Source of the DNA: Flavobacteriales bacterium | GTDB lineage: Bacteria > Bacteroidota > Bacteroidia > Flavobacteriales_F > PHOS-HE28 | Length of the DNA stretch: 64,000 nt | Reading direction: 5' to 3' | Assembly (NCBI GenBank): GCA_024103275.1 | Contig: JAGFIV010000064.1 | Span: 1-64,000 of the forward strand | In this document: piece by piece, positions 62,500 to 64,000 of the stretch | Position numbering within the stretch: the first letter of the stretch is position 1 | Layout: each line of letters opens with the position of its first letter | The notes under the pieces: model-generated | Told to the model about the DNA's origin: nothing | Seen by the model: the letters and a program-made list of their open reading frames with translations, nothing else | Database searches by the model: none | Made by a program: the position numbers and the translations under genes

Positions 62500-64000
62500 T
62501 TAGAAACTGTATGTGAACCCGATGCTGGGCAGGAGCGGGAGCTGGTACACCTCCTTGGCGCTCACCCGGTCGCGGTAGAAGATGTTCTTGCGGTCGTACA
62601 CGTTGGTCACGCTCAGGTCCAACTGCACCACCTGGCGCTCATCCAGCTTCCAGGTCTTGGTGGCGCCCAGGTCCAGGCGGTGGTAGTCGGTGAGGCGCCC
62701 GGCGTTCAGCGGCCCGTAGATGATGGCCAGTTCGCCGTTGTTGGTGTAGATGTCCGTGTAGATGCCGTCGCCGAAACGTTGGCGCTCATAGAACCCTTGG
62801 TTCTGCGTGAAGGGAAAGCCGGAGCCGTAGTTCCAGCGCGCGTTCACGCTCCAGCTGTCGTGCTTCCCGAAGGTGTAGCTGGCCACCAGGTTCACGTTGT
62901 GCCTGCGGTCCCAGATGGGGCTGTATTCCTGCTTGCCGTCAAAGCGGTTCACGAAGTTGAGCGAATACACGGCCCACAGGTAGAGGCCCTTGTTCTCGTA
63001 CTTCACCAGCAGGTCGGCGCCGTACGCATCACCGCTCTCGACGATGAAATCCTTCTTCAGCTCATCGGGCTTGTCCACGAATTCCGGCGTGTCGTTGTAC
63101 AGCTTGTCCCGGTTGATGTTGGTCACCTGGCCGAATTTCTTGTAGTAGCCTTCGATGTTGATGTTGGTCTTGGGCGTAAGGTCGTATTCAAACCCGCCGA
63201 CCACATGCGATGCGCGCTGGAGGGGGTCGTCGATGTCGCGCACGTCCCCGTTGGGCATGGTCATGGTCTTGGGGATGTCCTCCGGGGCGGTGATGAATCC
63301 GTAGAACAGGTTCACCACATCGCGGTCGTTGTTGGTGGCGATCAGGTTTTGGCTGTATAGGCCTGCGGCGCCCTTCACGCGGAAGCGGTCGGTGACGTTC
63401 AGCTTGAAGCCCAGGCGCGGCTCGGGGTTGAGCACGGCCAGGGTGGCATAATACTGGAGGCGGATCCCGGGGTCCAGTACCCATTTGCCCAGCCGGGCCT
63501 TGTAGTTGATGAAGCCGGCCATTTCGGTGCTCACCTTGTCCACCTGCAGGTTGTATCCCAGCGAATTGAAGTAGCTCAGGCCGGTGTTCACGCCGGTGAC
63601 CTCGATGCCGTAGTTGATCTCGTCCTTGCCGGTGAAGTACTTGAAGTTGAGGCCCCCGTTGAAGTTGTTGATGCTGCTGGAGCGCGGCGGCAGGTCGCCT
63701 TCCAGGAGCTCGATGCTGTAGTTGCTCAACGCGAAGGTGCCCTCGATGAGAACGGCGCTTCCGGAAGGCACCAGCACGAAATTGGTGCCGGCCCCCCAAT
63801 TGTCCCAGCCCACGTTGCTGACGCCCCTGAAGCGGGCCTCGTCGCTGAAGTTGAAGCCGAAGAAGTTGACCTTGCTGCCGTTGGCGGCATTGATGGAGAT
63901 CTTGCCGTACAGGTCGGTGAAGCTGAAGGGCAGGCCGGCGGTATCGGCGTACTGGTACATGCTCTTGCTGGTCTGGTCCAGGTAGCTGTGCTTGAAGTTG
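62500..64000 (-). CDS. TonB-dependent receptor, C-terminal part (5' end outside window)
   Basis: The frame stays open to the right edge of the window (500 codons inside), so the plug domain and start are missing. The visible part is the 22-strand barrel: repeated aromatic/alternating strands such as LNFKYFTGKDEINYGIEVTG, GADLLVKYENKGLYLWAVYS and VNLVASYTFG. NARWNYGSGFPFTQNQGFY is typical of Bacteroidota TBDRs, and the last strand ends SIGFTYSF with terminal Phe for BAM recognition. Substrate not predictable. No SusD partner lies downstream. Confidence 0.9.
   Translation of the reverse strand, partial: NFKHSYLDQTSKSMYQYADTAGLPFSFTDLYGKISINAANGSKVNFFGFNFSDEARFRGVSNVGWDNWGAGTNFVLVPSGSAVLIEGTFALSNYSIELLEGDLPPRSSSINNFNGGLNFKYFTGKDEINYGIEVTGVNTGLSYFNSLGYNLQVDKVSTEMAGFINYKARLGKWVLDPGIRLQYYATLAVLNPEPRLGFKLNVTDRFRVKGAAGLYSQNLIATNNDRDVVNLFYGFITAPEDIPKTMTMPNGDVRDIDDPLQRASHVVGGFEYDLTPKTNINIEGYYKKFGQVTNINRDKLYNDTPEFVDKPDELKKDFIVESGDAYGADLLVKYENKGLYLWAVYSLNFVNRFDGKQEYSPIWDRRHNVNLVASYTFGKHDSWSVNARWNYGSGFPFTQNQGFYERQRFGDGIYTDIYTNNGELAIIYGPLNAGRLTDYHRLDLGATKTWKLDERQVVQLDLSVTNVYDRKNIFYRDRVSAKEVYQLPLLPSIGFTYSF

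Overview
The window is a gene-dense chromosomal segment from a GC-rich member of the Bacteroidota, probably in or near the Flavobacteriales. The evidence is the gene content and promoter style: T9SS-type C-terminal sorting domains, PorV-, PorT- and OmpA-type outer-membrane proteins, a TonB-dependent receptor, a PafA-type alkaline phosphatase, an S46 dipeptidyl-peptidase, a head-GIN lipoprotein, a tmRNA tag ending YALAA, and many Bacteroidota-type -7 boxes (TAnnTTTG, here often TAnnTTCG). No rRNA, tRNA or CRISPR array was found. The only stable RNA is tmRNA.

Layout. 1-6.6 kb: the 3' end of an IS1595-type transposase, an S1/P1 nuclease, a TraR/DksA-like regulator, a DUF2383 protein, an OsmC protein, and a translationally coupled pair made of a PorV-like barrel and a helix-hairpin-helix outer-membrane protein. 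6.7-12.9 kb: a tight plus-strand operon hpt-adk-obgE-PAP2-crcB-pafA-ompA. 12.9-22 kb: an orphan histidine kinase, a lipoprotein and threonine aldolase, a secreted BNR-repeat protein, and a four-gene minus-strand operon (LRR-like T9SS protein, kelch T9SS protein, O-methyltransferase, DUF2007). 22.3-23.5 kb: a solitary STAND-type ATPase behind a striking AT-rich operator. 23.6-31.2 kb: a MarR-controlled beta-oxidation locus (marR-fadN-fadA-fadE), interrupted by a four-helix-bundle gene with GGACAT repeats and by a repeat element plus an inverted 2H-phosphoesterase gene. 31.3-35.7 kb: lipoproteins, a head-GIN protein, an orphan SiaB-like kinase and a saccharopine-dehydrogenase-like enzyme. 35.8-36.2 kb: ssrA. 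36.2-41.3 kb (minus): an outer-membrane protein, a GT22-like mannosyltransferase, isocitrate dehydrogenase and dnaX. 41.5-46.4 kb (plus): rpsF-rpsR-rplI, a one-piece threonine/serine exporter and aconitase. 46.5-52.3 kb (plus): two small barrels, an OmpA protein, a UMF1 transporter and L-2-hydroxyglutarate oxidase. 52.3-64 kb: a hypothetical protein, DinB, purB, a DUF6438 lipoprotein, an S46 peptidase, a small secreted protein, yidC, pyrG and the 3' part of a TonB-dependent receptor.

Most genes are housekeeping. The novelty lies in regulatory and repeat DNA. (i) dnaX has a nine-adenine run where slippage in either direction gives an almost immediate stop just after the ATPase/clamp-loader domains. 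(ii) Two matching palindromes, each fused to a -7-like box, sit at marR and at fadE, 5.7 kb apart. (iii) Five copies of a CATNGGACATNNGACA motif surround the four-helix-bundle gene inside the fad locus. (iv) A 172-bp GGGCGT...CTCACGC repeat lies between fadE and thpR. (v) An alternating TTAGTT/AACTAA operator overlaps a TATAAT box upstream of the STAND ATPase. (vi) Several -7 boxes end only 4-8 nt before the start codon, which suggests leaderless or near-leaderless transcripts.
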